A program made the translations under genes and the position numbers. A stretch of 64,000 bases of DNA from Candidatus Rubrivivax defluviihabitans (GTDB lineage: Bacteria; Pseudomonadota; Gammaproteobacteria; Burkholderiales; Burkholderiaceae_C): NCBI GenBank assembly GCA_016709385.1, contig JADJMW010000025.1, positions 124,001-188,000 on the forward strand, given 5' to 3'. Positions 27,533 to 36,301 of this stretch are shown piece by piece (within the stretch, counting starts at the first letter, position 1; every line of letters starts with the position of its first letter). Under the pieces are notes generated by a model. The model did not search any database. It worked only from the letters and a program-made list of their open reading frames with translations, and was not told where the DNA came from.

Positions 27533-27769
27533 TTGAGCAAGAAGGCCATCGACGAAGTCCTGCGCGCCAGCGTGGAACAGTATTTCAAGGACTTGCGCGG
27601 TGCCGAACCCGGCGGGCTGCACGCGCTGTTCCTGGGCGCGGCCGAGAAGCCGCTGCTCGACGTGGTGCTGCGCCATGCCGAGGGCAACCAGAGCCGGGCC
27701 GCCGACTGGCTGGGCATCAACCGCAATACGCTGCGACGCAAGCTGCTCGACCACAAACTGATCAAGTGA
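27533..27769 (+). CDS. fis: Nucleoid-associated regulator Fis
   Basis: 78 aa DNA-bending protein. The C-terminal helix-turn-helix GNQSRAADWLGINRNTLRRKL is the Fis signature. The best start is a TTG at 27533 (decoded MSKK, the usual beginning in relatives), preceded by AGGGGG overlapping the dusB stop. The rare start may keep expression low. It lacks the long N-terminal beta-hairpin arms of enteric Fis, as is usual in Betaproteobacteria. dusB is 10 bases upstream and purH about 40 bases downstream. Confidence 0.92.
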   Translation: MSKKAIDEVLRASVEQYFKDLRGAEPGGLHALFLGAAEKPLLDVVLRHAEGNQSRAADWLGINRNTLRRKLLDHKLIK

Positions 27770-27807
27770 ACGTGGCCGGCGCGCGCCGGCCCAGGACGGT
27801 TTCCACC

Positions 27808-29419
27808 ATGCCCCAAGCCACCGCACTCATCTCCGTTTCCGACAAGTCCGGCATCGTCGACTTCGCACGTGCGCTGGCCGCGCTGGGCGTGCGCCTGCTG
27901 TCCACCGGCGGCACTGCGCGGCTGCTGGCCGACGCCGGCCTGGAAGTTACCGAAGTGGCCGAGGTCACCGGTTCGCCCGAGATGCTCGACGGCCGCGTGA
28001 AGACGCTGCACCCGCGCATCCACGGCGGCCTGCTGGCGCGGCGCGACCGGCCCGAGCACATGGCGGCGCTGGCCGAGCATGGCATAGCCACCATCGACCT
28101 GCTGGTCGTCAACCTCTACCCGTTTGCCCAGGCCACGGCGCGGGCCGACTGCACGCTGGAAGACGCGATCGAGAATATCGACATCGGTGGCCCCGCCATG
28201 CTGCGCGCCGCGGCCAAGAACTGGGCCGACGTGGCGGTGGTGATCGACCCCGCGGACTATCCGCGCGTGCTCGAGGAATGGCGCGCCGGCGGCGTGCAGC
28301 GCAAGACCCGCTTCATGCTGGCGCAGAAGGTGTTCGCCCATACGGCCGCCTACGACGGCATGATCAGCAACTACCTGAGTGCGCTGCCCGCCGGCGCCGA
28401 GGACCATCTGGCCGGCGTGCCGCGGCGCGAAGCCTACCCGGCCGTGGTGACGCTGCAGTTCACCAAGACGCAGGACATGCGCTACGGCGAAAACCCGCAC
28501 CAGAGCGCGGCCTTCTACCGCGACGCCGCGCCCGCGCCGGGCCTGCTGGCCGGCTGGACGCAATTGCAGGGCAAGGCGCTGTCGTACAACAATATCGCCG
28601 ATGCCGATGCGGCATGGGAGTGCGTGAAGACCTTCAGCACGAAGCCGCGGCCGCGCCAGGCGCGGTCGGCGCCGCGGCTGCCTGCGTCATCGTCAAGCAC
28701 GCCAACCCCTGCGGCGTGGCCCTGGGCGCCAGCCTGGCCGAGGCCTACGCGAAGGCCTTGCAGACCGACCCCACCTCGGCCTTCGGCGGCATCATCGCCT
28801 TCAACCGGCCGCTGGACGGCGCCGCCGCGGAGCTCGTGGCGAAGCAGTTCGTCGAGGTCGTCATCGCGCCGGCCATCACGGCCGAGGCGCGTGCCGTGTT
28901 CGCGCCGAAGCAGAATGTCCGGCTGCTCGAGGTGCCGCTGGCCCCGGGCGCGAACGCCGTCGACTTCAAGCGCGTGGGCGGCGGCGTGCTGATGCAGGCC
29001 CCGGACACCAAGAACGTGGGCGCGGGCGAGTTGCGCGTGGTCACGAAGCTGGCACCCAGCCTGGCGCAGATGGACGACCTGCTGTTCGCCTGGAAGGTGG
29101 CCAAGTTCGTGAAGAGCAATGCCATCGTCTTTGCGCCGGCGGCATGACGCTGGGCGTGGGCGCGGGCCAGATGAGCCGCGTCGACAGCGCGCGCATCGCC
29201 CGCATCAAGGCCAACAACGCCGGCCTCACGCTGGCCGGATCGGCGGTGGCCAGCGACGCCTTCTTCCCCTTCCGCGACGGCCTGGACGTGGTGGTGGACG
29301 CCGGCGCGGCCTGCGTCGTTCAGCCCGGCGGTTCGATGCGCGACGACGAGGTCATCAAGGCCGCCGACGAACGCGGCATCGCGATGGTCTTCACCGGCAC
29401 ACGGCATTTCCGGCACTGA
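27808..29419 (+). pseudogene. purH: purH, AICAR transformylase/IMP cyclohydrolase, broken by two frameshifts
   Basis: Bifunctional enzyme of the last two purine steps (AICAR formylation and IMP cyclisation). The family sequence runs through three frames. Frame A covers 27808 to about 28640 (IMP cyclohydrolase domain, DGRVKTLHPRIHGG and YGENPHQSAAFY). Frame B covers about 28640-29130 (CVIVKHANPCGV, TDPTSAFGG, KFVKSNAIVF). Frame C covers about 29133-29419 (MTLGVGAGQMSR to the terminal GTRHFRH). One missing base near 28636-28642 (AGCACGAA where AGCAACGAA would fit) and one near 29130-29133 (TTT where TTTT would restore a Cys codon) explain it. Corrected, it encodes about 537 aa. Since purH is normally needed for purine synthesis, sequencing error is more likely than true loss. 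Confidence 0.9.
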
Positions 29420-29489
29420 GTGGGCGCCTTTGCCGCGGCCACGGCAGGGCGGCGTCGAGGTCGGCCGACCCCTGGGCTAGCATCCCGGC

Positions 29490-30110
29490 ATGTCCCTCGC
29501 CGACGCCGCCGGCATGCTGCTCGCGTTCATCGCCCGCCTCATCACGGGTGCGCAAGGGCATTGGAAGGGCTGCCCGCCGATGGCCGAGCAGCGCATCTAT
29601 TTCGCCAACCATCAGAGCCACCTGGACTGGGTGCTGATCTGGGCCGCGCTGCCGCACGACCTGCGCAGCCGCACGCGGCCGATCGCGGCGCGCGACTACT
29701 GGACCTCGTCGCGCTTCAAGCAGTGGCTGACCACCGAGGTCTTCCACGCCGTCTACGTGAGCCGGCAGCGTACCGACGACCAGGACCCGCTGGAGCCGCT
29801 GGTCGAGGCGCTCAAGAGCGGCGACTCGCTGGTCATCTTTCCCGAGGGCACGCGCAGCAGCAAGGGTGAGCCGCAGGCCTTCAAGAGCGGGCTGTACCAC
29901 CTGGCGCAGCAGTTTCCCGAGGTGCGGCTGGTGCCGGCCTGGATCGACAACGTGCAGCGCGTCATGCCCAAGGGCGAGGTGGTGCCGGTGCCGGTGCTGT
30001 GCACGGTGACCTTCGGCGCGCCGATGGCGCTGGAGCCTGGCGAGGACAAGCGCAGCTTCCTCGAGCGCACGCGCGCCGCCGTGCTGGCGCTGCGGCCGCC
30101 CGCGACATGA
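29490..30110 (+). CDS. 1-acyl-sn-glycerol-3-phosphate acyltransferase family protein
   Basis: 206 aa PlsC-like acyltransferase. Motif I NHQSHLD (NHx4D) near residue 40, motif III FPEGTRSSKGE near 115 and an IPAW-like motif (LVPAWIDN) near 150 are present. It transfers an acyl chain to lysophosphatidate or a related acceptor at the inner membrane. It lacks the N-terminal membrane helices of classic PlsC. cdsA follows 7 bases later, and CdsA uses phosphatidate, the expected product, so the two likely work in sequence. A -10-like TAGCAT lies only 6 bases before the ATG. Confidence 0.88.
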   Translation: MSLADAAGMLLAFIARLITGAQGHWKGCPPMAEQRIYFANHQSHLDWVLIWAALPHDLRSRTRPIAARDYWTSSRFKQWLTTEVFHAVYVSRQRTDDQDPLEPLVEALKSGDSLVIFPEGTRSSKGEPQAFKSGLYHLAQQFPEVRLVPAWIDNVQRVMPKGEVVPVPVLCTVTFGAPMALEPGEDKRSFLERTRAAVLALRPPAT

Positions 30111-30117
30111 GGGCCGC

Positions 30118-31092
30118 ATGAGGGACCCGCGCACCTTCAGCGTCGACCAGCAGGTGGGGCTGCTGTTCGTGGGCCTGTTCGGCGTCCTGCTGCTCGCCAC
30201 CGCGGTGGTCACGCTGCTGGCGCTGCGCCGCGGCACGCCCAGCGGCGACGCCCGCCAGTCGAGGCTGCTGCACGACCTGCGCGCACTGTGGGTCGGTGCG
30301 CTGGTGTTCTGGGTGGCCTGGGTATCGGGGCCGGTGGGCGCCACGCTGGCCTTCGGCGTGTTTTCCTTCCTGGCGCTGCGCGAATTCATCACGCTGGCGC
30401 ATACGAGGCGCAGCGACCACCGCAGCCTGATCCTGGCCTTCTTCGTGGTGTTGCCGCTGCAGTTCGTGCTGGCCGGCAGCCGCAGTTTCGACCTCTTCAC
30501 GGTCTTCATTCCGGTCTACGTCTTCCTGGCCATCCCGGTGCTCAGCGCGCTGGCCGGCGACCCGGAGCGTTTCCTCGAGCGCAACGCCAAGATCCAGTGG
30601 GGCATCATGGTCTGCGTGTTCGGGCTTTCGCATGCCCCGGCGCTGCTGCTGCTGGAATTTCCGGGCTACGAAGGGCGTGGCGCCTTTCTGGTGTTCTTTC
30701 TGGTGATGGTGGCCACCGTGGCGCAGCTGGCACAGGAAGGCATGAGCCGCTGGTTGCGCCGGCGGCCGGTGGCGCGGCACATCGACCGCTCGTTCTCGTA
30801 TCGCGCCTGGCTGGCTGGTGCGCTGGCCGGCGCGCTGGTGGGCGCGCTGCTGTTCTGGATCACGCCGTTCAAGGCGCCGCAGGCCCTGGCCATGGGCTTC
30901 ATCGCCGCAGGTGCGGGCACGCTGGGCGAATTCGTCATGAAGGCACTGAAGAAGGACGCCGGCGTGCGCTTCTGGGGTAACCAGGCGTCCATCACCGGTG
31001 CCGTGGGCCTGCTCGACCGCGTGGCGCCGCTGTGCTTCGCGGCGCCGGTGTTCTTCCACTCGGTGCGCTGGTATTTCCAGCTCGGGGCCTGA
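30118..31092 (+). CDS. cdsA: Phosphatidate cytidylyltransferase (CdsA family)
   Basis: Makes CDP-diacylglycerol from phosphatidate and CTP. 324 aa, integral membrane with about eight hydrophobic segments. The family signature lies at the C-terminal third: GEFVMKALKKDAGVRFWG and TGAVGLLDRVAPLCFAAP, with the conserved K-D and D-R residues. It belongs to the variant CdsA group often paired with an acyltransferase, and may be a second copy rather than the housekeeping one near uppS/dxr. Its stop overlaps the ruvC start (TGATG). Confidence 0.87.
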   Translation: MRDPRTFSVDQQVGLLFVGLFGVLLLATAVVTLLALRRGTPSGDARQSRLLHDLRALWVGALVFWVAWVSGPVGATLAFGVFSFLALREFITLAHTRRSDHRSLILAFFVVLPLQFVLAGSRSFDLFTVFIPVYVFLAIPVLSALAGDPERFLERNAKIQWGIMVCVFGLSHAPALLLLEFPGYEGRGAFLVFFLVMVATVAQLAQEGMSRWLRRRPVARHIDRSFSYRAWLAGALAGALVGALLFWITPFKAPQALAMGFIAAGAGTLGEFVMKALKKDAGVRFWGNQASITGAVGLLDRVAPLCFAAPVFFHSVRWYFQLGA

Positions 31093-31640
31093 TGCGCATC
31101 CTCGGCATCGACCCCGGTCTGCAGCGCACGGGCTTTGGCGTCATCGAGGCCGAGGGCGCGCGGTTGGCCTACGTGGCCAGCGGCACCATCAGCACCGTCG
31201 AGGCGCCGCGCGGCGACCTGCCGCTGCGGCTGAAGATCATCTTCGAGGGCGTGCGCGAAGTGGTGCAGCGCTACACGCCCGACTGCGCCACCGTGGAGAT
31301 CGTCTTCGTCAACGTCAACCCGCAGAGCACGCTGCTGCTGGGGCAGGCCCGCGGTGCGGCGATGGCGGCGCTGGTGGCCGCCGACCTGAACGTGGCGGAA
31401 TACACCGCGCTGCAGATGAAGAAGGCCGTGGTCGGGCACGGCCTGGCCAACAAGATGCAGGTCCAGGAGATGGTGCGCCGGCTGCTCGCCTTGCCGGCCC
31501 TGCCGGGCCGCGACGCCGCCGACGCGCTGGGCCTGGCCATATCGCACGCGCACGCCGGGGCGTCGTTTGCCGCCATCGGCCGTTCGGCCACGCTGGTGCG
31601 GCGGCAGCATGCCCAGTTCCGCAAGGGTCGCAGCTACTGA
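31092..31640 (+). CDS. ruvC: Crossover junction endodeoxyribonuclease RuvC
   Basis: Holliday-junction resolvase. 182 aa. Catalytic acidic residues are D7 (GIDPGLQRTGFG), E69 (TVEIVFVN) and D141/D144 (GRDAADALGLAISHAH). Translation is coupled to cdsA by overlap of stop and start codons; the longer frame from 31032 is rejected for this reason. ruvA and ruvB, usually next in Burkholderiales, do not follow; a 278-base gap and an AAA ATPase gene come next. Confidence 0.96.
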   Translation: MRILGIDPGLQRTGFGVIEAEGARLAYVASGTISTVEAPRGDLPLRLKIIFEGVREVVQRYTPDCATVEIVFVNVNPQSTLLLGQARGAAMAALVAADLNVAEYTALQMKKAVVGHGLANKMQVQEMVRRLLALPALPGRDAADALGLAISHAHAGASFAAIGRSATLVRRQHAQFRKGRSY

Positions 31641-31918
31641 CGAATGGTCCGAAGGGTCCGGGCTGCCCACTTCGATATGCCGGTCGGCGCGCCAACCCGG
31701 TGCATCGTTTCACCGCGGCGGTGCGGGCGGCATGCGGCCGCCGCCGCTCATGAGGACGGCCGCACTGGCGCGGGCCGACCCTGGCGCGTGAATTGCTGGC
31801 ACTTTCATCGCGGCGGGCACTCATATGCGGTGTCTCCCGGACTTTGTTCCGGGGCTCGGATGTGGCAGTCTTCGGTCCAATGGTCTAGGCACCACCGCCC
31901 ACGGCGAAGGAGCAATGG
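31641..31918. other. Non-coding gap between ruvC and the AAA ATPase gene
   Basis: 278 bases. It carries a short hairpin (CCCGGA at 31836-31841 with TCCGGG at 31848-31853, loop CTTTGT) about 65 bases before the ATPase start, and the ATPase ribosome site AAGGAG. No family-like ORF, tRNA or repeat is visible. ruvA/ruvB, expected here in many relatives, are absent. Confidence 0.5.
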
Positions 31919-32914
31919 ATGAGCAGTGACATCAACCTGGTCGCCCTCTCGCGGCGCAACCTGCCGATCGCGCAGATGCGGCCGGTCTACCGCGTGGGGG
32001 ATGTCGAGAAACGCCTGGACAAGCTGCCGCAGCGTGAACACGAGACGCTGCGCGCCACCTACGAACGCATGCTGGAGCGCGGGCCCGAGCGATTCCAGGT
32101 CAAGCCCGGCGGCCTGCCGGCCATGGACCACCTGTACGAGGACCTGCCCAATTTCACCGAGGTGCTCGACGACGTGCGCCGCCAGCTTGCGCTGTGCCAC
32201 GACAGCCGCGACGCGCTGGAGATCACGCCGATGCTGCTGCTGGGTCCGCCGGGCATCGGCAAGACGCACTTCGCGCGCGAGATTTCGCACCTGCTGGGCA
32301 CCGGCATGGGTTTCATCAGCATGAGCAGCCTCACCGCCGGCTGGGTGCTGTCGGGCGCCAGCAGCCAGTGGAAGGGCGCGCGGCCGGGCAAGGTCTTCGA
32401 GACCCTGGTCGACGGCGCCTATGCCAACCCGGTGATGGTGGTCGACGAGATCGACAAGGCGCGCGCCGAACACGCCTACGACCCGCTGGGCGCGCTGTAC
32501 AGCCTGCTCGAGCACGACACCGCCGGCGCCTTCACCGACGAATTCGCCGAGGTCGCCATCGACGCCAGCCAGCTCATCTGGGTGGCCACCGCCAACGACG
32601 AGCGCGCCATTCCCGAGCCCATCCTCAACCGCATGAACGTGTTCGAGGTGCAGGCACCCGACGCCGCGGCGGCGCGCAGCATCGCGCTGCGCCTGTACCG
32701 CAGCCTGCGCCGCGAGCACGACTGGGGCCAGCGCTTCGACGAGGCGCCGTCCGAGTCCGTGCTCGAACGCCTGGCCGCGATGGCGCCGCGCGAGATGCGC
32801 CGCGCCTGGATGACGGGCTTCGGCAATGCGCGGTTGGCCGGCCGCGCCAGCATCGAACTGGCCGACCTGCCCGACAACGGGCCGCGGCGCTCGCCCATCG
32901 GTTTCGTGCAGTGA
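31919..32914 (+). CDS. AAA family ATPase (Lon-type AAA module without protease domain)
   Basis: 331 aa single AAA+ module. Walker A GPPGIGKT at 109-116, Walker B VMVVDEIDKA near 170-178, sensor I VATANDE and sensor II-like PREMRRAW near the C-terminus. The substrate-facing loop and an N-terminal helical stretch resemble the AAA core of Lon, but the Ser-Lys protease domain is absent. The start has a good AAGGAG site 5 bases upstream. It probably acts as a chaperone-like remodeller; partner unknown. The type Vd patatin gene follows 53 bases later. Confidence 0.85.
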   Translation: MSSDINLVALSRRNLPIAQMRPVYRVGDVEKRLDKLPQREHETLRATYERMLERGPERFQVKPGGLPAMDHLYEDLPNFTEVLDDVRRQLALCHDSRDALEITPMLLLGPPGIGKTHFAREISHLLGTGMGFISMSSLTAGWVLSGASSQWKGARPGKVFETLVDGAYANPVMVVDEIDKARAEHAYDPLGALYSLLEHDTAGAFTDEFAEVAIDASQLIWVATANDERAIPEPILNRMNVFEVQAPDAAAARSIALRLYRSLRREHDWGQRFDEAPSESVLERLAAMAPREMRRAWMTGFGNARLAGRASIELADLPDNGPRRSPIGFVQ

Positions 32915-32967
32915 GCGGCACCCACCTGGAATAGCGCGGCCATTCCCGATCGCCGGCGGCGGGGAAA

Positions 32968-35232
32968 ATGCCCCGCATGGACACACTGCGCCGTACCGTC
33001 TCACATTTTTCCGCCCGCGCCGTTTTGGCGGCCGCGGGACTCTGCCTGGCGCCGATCCTGGCCGTGCCGGCCGCGGCCCAGGCCGGCACCGAGGCCGAGC
33101 AAGCTGCCCCGCACCGCCCGCGCATCGGCCTCGTGCTCGGCGGCGGCGGCGCGCGCGGCGCCGCGCACGTGGGCGTGCTGGAGGTCCTGGAACGCCTGCG
33201 CGTGCCGGTGGACTGCGTGGCCGGCACCAGCATGGGCGCGCTGGTGGCCGGCGCCTGGGCCGCCGGGCTCGCACCCGACGACATGCGGCGCGAACTCGCC
33301 AAGGCCGACTGGAACGACATGTTCCAGGACAACCCGGACTATGCCGATCTCAACTACCGCAACAAGCAGCTCTCGCGCCGCTATCTGCCCGGCAGCGAGA
33401 CCGGCATCCGGGGGCTGGAGACGATGGCGCCGCCGGGCGTGGTGTCGGGGCAGAAGATCAAGCTCTTCTTCAACCACCTCGTGCGCGCCGATTCGGGCGA
33501 ACGCGAGTTGCAGAACCTGCCGCTGCAGGTGTCGATGATCGCCACCGACATCGGCACCGGCGAACGCGTGGTGCTGCGCGAGGGCAGCGTCACCCAGGCC
33601 ATGCGCGCCAGCATGTCGGTGCCGGGGCTGATGGCGCCGCTGGACTACCGCGGCCGCAAGCTGGTGGACGGCGGCCTGGTGGACAACCTGCCCATCGCCG
33701 AGGTACGAGAACGCTGCAAGGCCGAGGTGGTGATCGCCGTCAACGTGGGCTCGCGGCCGCTGGCGCCGGAGAAAATCGGCGGCCTGCTCAGCATTGCCGA
33801 ACAGGCCATCGCCCTGCTCACCGAACAGAACGTGCAGGCCTCGCTGGCCCTGCTGCGGCCGGCCGACGTGTTCATCGAACCCGAGCTGGGCAGCATCACC
33901 TCCAGCGATTTCGCGCGCCATGCCGAGGCCGCCCAGCGCGGCCGGGAAGCGGCCGAGACGCTGGCGCCGCGCCTGCAGCTGCTGGCGCTGGACGAAGCCG
34001 CGTATGCCCGCTGGCGCAAGAGCGTGGCGGTGGGCGAACGCGCCGCGCCCACCGTGGACGAGGTGCAGATCGCCGAGCTCGACCGCGTCAACCCGGCGGT
34101 GGTGCAGCGTTACGTGAGCCTGGGCAGCGGCGACCCGCTGGACACCAGCACGCTGAACCGCGACCTGCTTCGCGTGTACGGCGATGGCTGGTACCAGAGC
34201 GTGGACTACACGCTGCTCGACCAGCGCGGCCGCAAGGTGCTGCGCCTGCTGCCGGTGGAAAAGAGCTGGGGCCCGGACTATGTGCGCCTGGGCGTACATC
34301 TGGAATCCAGCCTCAGCCAGGGGTCCAGCTTCGAGCTGCGCGGGGCCTACCAGAAGACCTGGCTCAACCCGCTGGGCGGCGAGTTGCTGGCCACCGCCGC
34401 ACTGGGCACCACCACCGGGCTGGGAGTGGAACTGCACCAGCCGCTGGACGCGGCGCAGCGCGTTTTCGTGGCCGGCAAGGCCACCTACTGGCGCGAACGC
34501 AAGGACTACTTCTACGTGGAGCAGCGCATCGCCGAATACCGCCGCGCCAGCGCCGGCGGCGAAATCAGTGCGGGCCTGAACTTCAGCCTGCTCGGCCAGG
34601 CGCGCCTGGGCTGGCGCGAGACGCGCATCACCAACGAGCTGGAGACTGGCGTGGACATCGCCGAGCTGCTGAACGGTGGCCGCACCACACGCAGCGGCGG
34701 TTGGCTGCTGGCGCTGGACCTGGACCAGTTCGACCGCCTGTATTTCCCGCGTCGCGGCTGGGCCGTCAATGCCGGCCTGTACGGCAACGAGCGCGACGAC
34801 TATTCACGGCTGGACCTGCAGGCGCAGGCGGCCTGGCCCTGGCAGAGCTGGGTGCTGGGCACGCGGGCGAGCTGGGTCGACTCGCCGCAGGGGCAACTGC
34901 CTTTCAACGAGGCCGGCGAGCTGGGCGGCTTCCTCAACCTCAGCGCCTATGCCAGGGGCCAGCTGGTGGGCGATGGCGTGGCCTACGGTCATGTGCGCGC
35001 CGAACGCATCATCGGCAACCTGCCGCTGGGCCTGCGCGGCGACATGCGGCTGGGCATGGCACTGGAAGCCGGCCGCGTGGCCCGGCCCTTCACGGTGCAG
35101 AAGCGCGACGGCTGGCTGAATTCGCTGACCCTCTACCTGGGTGGCGAAACGCCGCTGGGGCCGGTGTACGTCGGGCTGGGCGGTGGCAGCGGCGGCGCCG
35201 CCAACGCCTACCTGTTCATCGGCACGCCGTGA
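32968..35232 (+). CDS. Patatin-like autotransporter, type Vd secretion (PlpD-like)
   Basis: 754 aa with four parts. Sec signal peptide (about 1-38). Patatin phospholipase domain (about 50-320) with oxyanion loop GGGGARG at 58-64, S88 in GTSMG and the DGG motif near 231. POTRA-like linker (about 345-430, DEVQIAELDRVNP). C-terminal 16-strand-type beta barrel (about 450-754) with aromatic strand ends and a final FIGTP. This fusion defines type Vd autotransporters, which place or release an active lipase at the cell surface. The second ATG at 32977 would still leave a signal peptide. Confidence 0.92.
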   Translation: MPRMDTLRRTVSHFSARAVLAAAGLCLAPILAVPAAAQAGTEAEQAAPHRPRIGLVLGGGGARGAAHVGVLEVLERLRVPVDCVAGTSMGALVAGAWAAGLAPDDMRRELAKADWNDMFQDNPDYADLNYRNKQLSRRYLPGSETGIRGLETMAPPGVVSGQKIKLFFNHLVRADSGERELQNLPLQVSMIATDIGTGERVVLREGSVTQAMRASMSVPGLMAPLDYRGRKLVDGGLVDNLPIAEVRERCKAEVVIAVNVGSRPLAPEKIGGLLSIAEQAIALLTEQNVQASLALLRPADVFIEPELGSITSSDFARHAEAAQRGREAAETLAPRLQLLALDEAAYARWRKSVAVGERAAPTVDEVQIAELDRVNPAVVQRYVSLGSGDPLDTSTLNRDLLRVYGDGWYQSVDYTLLDQRGRKVLRLLPVEKSWGPDYVRLGVHLESSLSQGSSFELRGAYQKTWLNPLGGELLATAALGTTTGLGVELHQPLDAAQRVFVAGKATYWRERKDYFYVEQRIAEYRRASAGGEISAGLNFSLLGQARLGWRETRITNELETGVDIAELLNGGRTTRSGGWLLALDLDQFDRLYFPRRGWAVNAGLYGNERDDYSRLDLQAQAAWPWQSWVLGTRASWVDSPQGQLPFNEAGELGGFLNLSAYARGQLVGDGVAYGHVRAERIIGNLPLGLRGDMRLGMALEAGRVARPFTVQKRDGWLNSLTLYLGGETPLGPVYVGLGGGSGGAANAYLFIGTP

Positions 35233-35393
35233 AGCTTCCGGCGGGCCGGCCGCTGCAGGTCGCGCGTCCGAGCCGGTGTCTCATCCGCTCGGACCCCCAT
35301 ACGACCGGCCGGTTTGAGCCAGCGCAAGTCCGTTCAAAATGATGGGCTCCGGGCCGCCCCGGTGTCAGCTTCCCGTCCGCGGGCGGACTAGAA

Positions 35394-35409
35394 TGCTGCA
35401 GTGCAACAA
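35394..35409 (+). promoter_or_regulatory. Possible PhaR-type operator upstream of SDR-phaC
   Basis: TGCTGCAGTGCAACAA lies 17 bases before the SDR start codon, with a -10-like TAGAAT (35389-35394) touching its left end. TGC-rich, partly palindromic sites of this kind (CTGC/GCAG spaced by a few bases) are bound by the PHA repressor PhaR in Paracoccus and Ralstonia. Binding here would block transcription of the SDR and phaC genes until PHB accumulates. PhaR itself is not in the window, so this is inferred from sequence likeness. Confidence 0.35.
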
Positions 35410-35426
35410 ACAGTACCGGAGGCATT

Positions 35427-36242
35427 ATGGAATTCCTGAACAGAGTGGCCGTCATCACCGGTGGCGGCAGCGGCATCGGCCGCGCGGTGGCCGCCGCCAT
35501 GGGGCGGCGCGACATCACGGCGGTGGCGCTGGTGGACGTGAACGATGCGGTGGTGGACGTGGCCGAGACGCTGAACGTCGAGGCCGGCCGCAGCTTCGCC
35601 ATTCCCTACAAGGGCGACACCACCGACGAGGCCTTCCGCGCCTCGGTGTTCGACGATATCGGCCGCCGGCATGGCCGGGTGAGCCTGTGCGTGCCGGCCG
35701 CCGGCATCACGCGCGACGACCTGGCGGTGCGCGTGGACAAGAATTCCGGCAAGGCACGCATCTACCCGGTGGAGCTGTTCAAGCAGGTGGTCGACGTGAA
35801 CCTCATCGCGCCCGTGTACTGGGCGCTGGAGATGATCGGCCGCGTGGCCGAGGACCGCGCCGCCAAGGGCCTGAAACGCTGGACGCCCGAAGAAGGCATG
35901 CAGGGCTCGGTGGTCTTCATCGGCTCGATCTCGTCACAGGGCAACCGCGGCCAGATCTCGTATGCCAGCACCAAGGCGGGGCTGGAGGGCGCCGCGGCCA
36001 CGATCATGAAGGAAGCCATGTACTACGGCGTGCGCTGCAGCGTCATCCACCCCGGCTTCACCGATACGCCCATGGTGCGCGCCATGGGCATGGACTACGT
36101 GGCCAAGAATATCCTGCCATTCACGCAGCTGGGCCGCCTGATCCAGCCGGCCGAGATTGCCGACGCGATCTGCTTCATGCTGGCCAATTCGGCGGTCAGC
36201 GGCGAGCTCTGGGTCGACGCCGGCTGGCACGCACCGGCGTAA
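35427..36242 (+). CDS. SDR family NAD(P)-dependent oxidoreductase upstream of phaC
   Basis: 271 aa classical short-chain dehydrogenase: cofactor loop TGGGSGIGRA, NNAG replaced by CVPAAGIT, active-site SISSQG, Y-A-S-T-K tetrad and a proper GGAGG ribosome site. It is not a typical PhaB: the protein is longer and has an insert around residues 100-155. Its place 59 bases upstream of phaC suggests it supplies (R)-3-hydroxyacyl-CoA or a related precursor for PHA, but that is inference. Confidence 0.87.
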   Translation: MEFLNRVAVITGGGSGIGRAVAAAMGRRDITAVALVDVNDAVVDVAETLNVEAGRSFAIPYKGDTTDEAFRASVFDDIGRRHGRVSLCVPAAGITRDDLAVRVDKNSGKARIYPVELFKQVVDVNLIAPVYWALEMIGRVAEDRAAKGLKRWTPEEGMQGSVVFIGSISSQGNRGQISYASTKAGLEGAAATIMKEAMYYGVRCSVIHPGFTDTPMVRAMGMDYVAKNILPFTQLGRLIQPAEIADAICFMLANSAVSGELWVDAGWHAPA

Positions 36243-36301
36243 GGTGCGCGGGCGGACAGACAACAATCGAGACAAGACAACCATCGCATCGAGGAGCAGC
36301 C

